This document shows positions 62,663 to 64,000 of a stretch of 64,000 nt of DNA, piece after piece (the first letter of the stretch is position 1; every line of letters begins with the position of its first letter). The stretch is from Prevotellamassilia timonensis (GTDB lineage: Bacteria; Bacteroidota; Bacteroidia; Bacteroidales; Bacteroidaceae), in assembly GCF_900106785.1 (NCBI RefSeq), contig NZ_LT629841.1:181266-245265 (forward strand), read 5' to 3'. Made by a program: the position numbers and the translations under genes. Below the pieces are notes generated by a model. It saw only the letters and a list, made by a program, of their open reading frames with translations. It ran no database searches and was not told the origin of the DNA.

Positions 62663-63793
62663 CTACTCCTCGTCGAATGTCAGCCCGTCGGGCATCGAGG
62701 CCGAAGGGTTGAGTCCCTTCTCCTTCCACCCCTCGAGCTGGCTCACTATGTTGCCGCGCCCCGTGGTGAGCTGGCGCTGTGCATCGTCGTAGGTGCGATG
62801 CAGCTGGTCGATGCTCTTGCCTATCTTGACAAAGTTCTGCGCAAAGGTGCTGAACTTCTTATAGAGCTTTTCGGCTGAGGTATATATCTCGTTCACCGAA
62901 CGGCTCTGCAGTTCGCTCTGCCACAGGTTGTAGGCCAGTTGCAAGGCCATGAGCAGATTGGTGGGATTGATAAGTATGACGTGCTGCTGATAAGCCTCGG
63001 TGGGCAGATTGGGGGCTGCCGTAACGGCCGACACATAGGCTGCCTCGCCGGGTATGAACATCAGCACATAGCCTATGCTGTCGGGCACTATGCGCCCATA
63101 ATCCTTGGCAGCCAGCTCCTTGACGTGCTGGCGCACACTGCGCACATGCTCCTTTAGCAGAGCCTCTTGCTGGGCGGCATCGTCGGCCGCCACATAGTCG
63201 GTAAAAGCCTTGAGCGACACCTTGGAGTCGATAATGACATTGCGCTGCCCGGGCAGGTGCACCACCACGTCGGGTATGGCCACTGAGCCGCGACCGTCGG
63301 GCTGATGGCTCTGCAGGGTGTAGTCGCGTCCCTCGGTAAGCCCTGAGGCTGACAGCAGATTGTTGAGCACAGCCTCGCCCCAGTTGCCTTGCAACTTGTT
63401 ATTTCCCTTGAGGGCCTTGGCCAGGTCCTCGGCCTCGCGGCCCAGCGAGTTAGTCTGTTCCACAAGGGCCTTGATGTAGCCATCGAGCGAGGCGTGGCCT
63501 TTGACAAACTGTGTGCGGAAGTCCTCTATGTCGTGCCCAAGGGGTTTGAGCAACTCCTCGAGGGTGTGCAAATGTTGCTGTCGCAGACTGTCGCTTTGCG
63601 TGCGCATCATCTCCACCGACATGGCTTTGAATTCTGCCCGCAGTGCCTGTGCCTGTTTGCGCATGGCTTCCTCGGCATGCTGCTGCTCGGCTTTGAGTTG
63701 TGCCTGCGCACTGATGGCGGCACGCTGGGTGCGCAACACGCCTATGGCATAACCCGCCGCAAGGGCTACTATTGTGACTATTACAAAATACAT
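62663..63793 (-). CDS. rmuC: DNA recombination protein RmuC
   Basis: A 376-residue RmuC: an N-terminal membrane helix (residues 2-20), a long coiled coil (about 25-110), then the RmuC nuclease-fold domain with NWGEAVLNNLLSASGL, IPDVVVHLPGQRNVIIDSKVSLKAF and VLMFIPGEAAY. The family limits inversions at short inverted repeats and in some strains acts in phage or DNA defence; that it lies in a genome full of inverted repeats is notable but may be chance. The start ATG at 63793 is the first in the frame. Confidence 0.94.
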   Translation of the reverse strand: MYFVIVTIVALAAGYAIGVLRTQRAAISAQAQLKAEQQHAEEAMRKQAQALRAEFKAMSVEMMRTQSDSLRQQHLHTLEELLKPLGHDIEDFRTQFVKGHASLDGYIKALVEQTNSLGREAEDLAKALKGNNKLQGNWGEAVLNNLLSASGLTEGRDYTLQSHQPDGRGSVAIPDVVVHLPGQRNVIIDSKVSLKAFTDYVAADDAAQQEALLKEHVRSVRQHVKELAAKDYGRIVPDSIGYVLMFIPGEAAYVSAVTAAPNLPTEAYQQHVILINPTNLLMALQLAYNLWQSELQSRSVNEIYTSAEKLYKKFSTFAQNFVKIGKSIDQLHRTYDDAQRQLTTGRGNIVSQLEGWKEKGLNPSASMPDGLTFDEE

Positions 63794-63799
63794 AAGCGG

Positions 63800-63990
63800 G
63801 TAGGGGGGAGAGGGGGTAGAGAGTTAGGGGGTTAAGAGGTTAGAGGGTTAAGAGGTTAGAGGGTTAAGGGGTTAGAAGGTTAAAAAGTCACCTTTGTGAG
63901 TTGAACAAGCAATGGTAATCTTTTAACCCACTAACCCATTAACCCTCTAACCCATTAACCCTCATAACCCCCTAACCTTATAACCCCTAA
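63800..63990. repeat. GTTAGG/CTAACC array (second copy)
   Basis: Left arm: about six AGAGGGTTAAGAGGTT-type steps; centre AAAAAGTCACCTTTGTGAG...GGTAATCTTTTAACCCA; right arm of CTAACCCATTAACCC steps. Same order as 49555-49700. It fills the end of the window. Confidence 0.8.
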
Positions 63991-64000
63991 ATTAGAACAA

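Noticed and set aside
1-64000. tRNA or rRNA genes
   Set aside because: I looked through the gaps for cloverleaf arms and conserved TTCGA or rRNA words and saw none; a dedicated scan could still find one.

Overview
The window is a 64 kb chromosomal piece of a Bacteroidota bacterium, most likely order Bacteroidales and close to Prevotellaceae or Muribaculaceae. Supporting signs: promoters of the TAnnTTTG (-7) type, an Mfa-type fimbrial operon with type IX secretion (T9SS)-like C-terminal tails, DUF4491/DUF3108/DUF3575 proteins, a long-form IspG, a TGS-uridine kinase fusion, ATP-dependent PckA, YfhO and a PafA-type phosphatase. No rRNA or tRNA gene was recognised.

Layout. 1-12 kb is housekeeping and envelope: a PfkB kinase fragment cut by the window edge, a GH3-like adenylating enzyme with an Ig-like lipoprotein, a DUF3108 protein, an Lrp/AsnC regulator, DUF4491, a class-I amidotransferase/dipeptidase fusion, a glutaminyl-cyclase-like M28 lipoprotein, SufE and a succinate:acetyl-CoA transferase. 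12-16 kb is an accessory stretch: a PD-(D/E)XK transposase-family protein behind a triplicated promoter unit, a small DUF2795 protein, and an AAA/DUF4143 ATPase bracketed by 129-bp direct repeats that duplicate the end of the DUF2795 gene, then a degenerate 22-bp array. 16-20 kb has two secreted proteins with DLSGRR tails. 20-35 kb is a seven-gene fimbrial operon: DUF3575 and DUF3868/OmpA-like proteins, Mfa1-like major subunit, Mfa2/FimB-like anchor, two further lipoprotein subunits, and a 2126-residue protein with a T9SS-type tail, probably the tip or a surface partner. 35-42 kb holds a second AAA ATPase, rpoN with a PAP2 phosphatase, then purE and ispG. 42-51 kb has the nucleoside kinase, rpsO, pckA, a YfhO membrane protein and an AspT/YidE-like transporter. 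52-57 kb is a phosphate-ester scavenging cassette (PafA-like phosphatase, GDPD lipoprotein, OprP-like porin). 58-64 kb has cysS, nhaD, a DUF488 protein and rmuC.

The most unusual content is non-coding. Several families of structured intergenic repeats sit between genes, often starting at or inside a stop codon: (i) elements of 13-bp units around a GACGCG palindrome, one with about 50-bp terminal inverted repeats; (ii) 420-690-bp nested palindromes of CCGCTAACGCGG hairpins and ACATAAG units at three loci, one with perfect 38-bp terminal inverted repeats that supply a gene's stop codon; (iii) TGCA-rich modules with GGGAGGTAG hairpins; (iv) GTTAAC/GTTAGG-rich arms; and (v) tandemly duplicated promoter units at three loci sharing a TCGGTTTGCA core. 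All functional statements come from reading the sequence and family knowledge; no searches or structure predictions were run.
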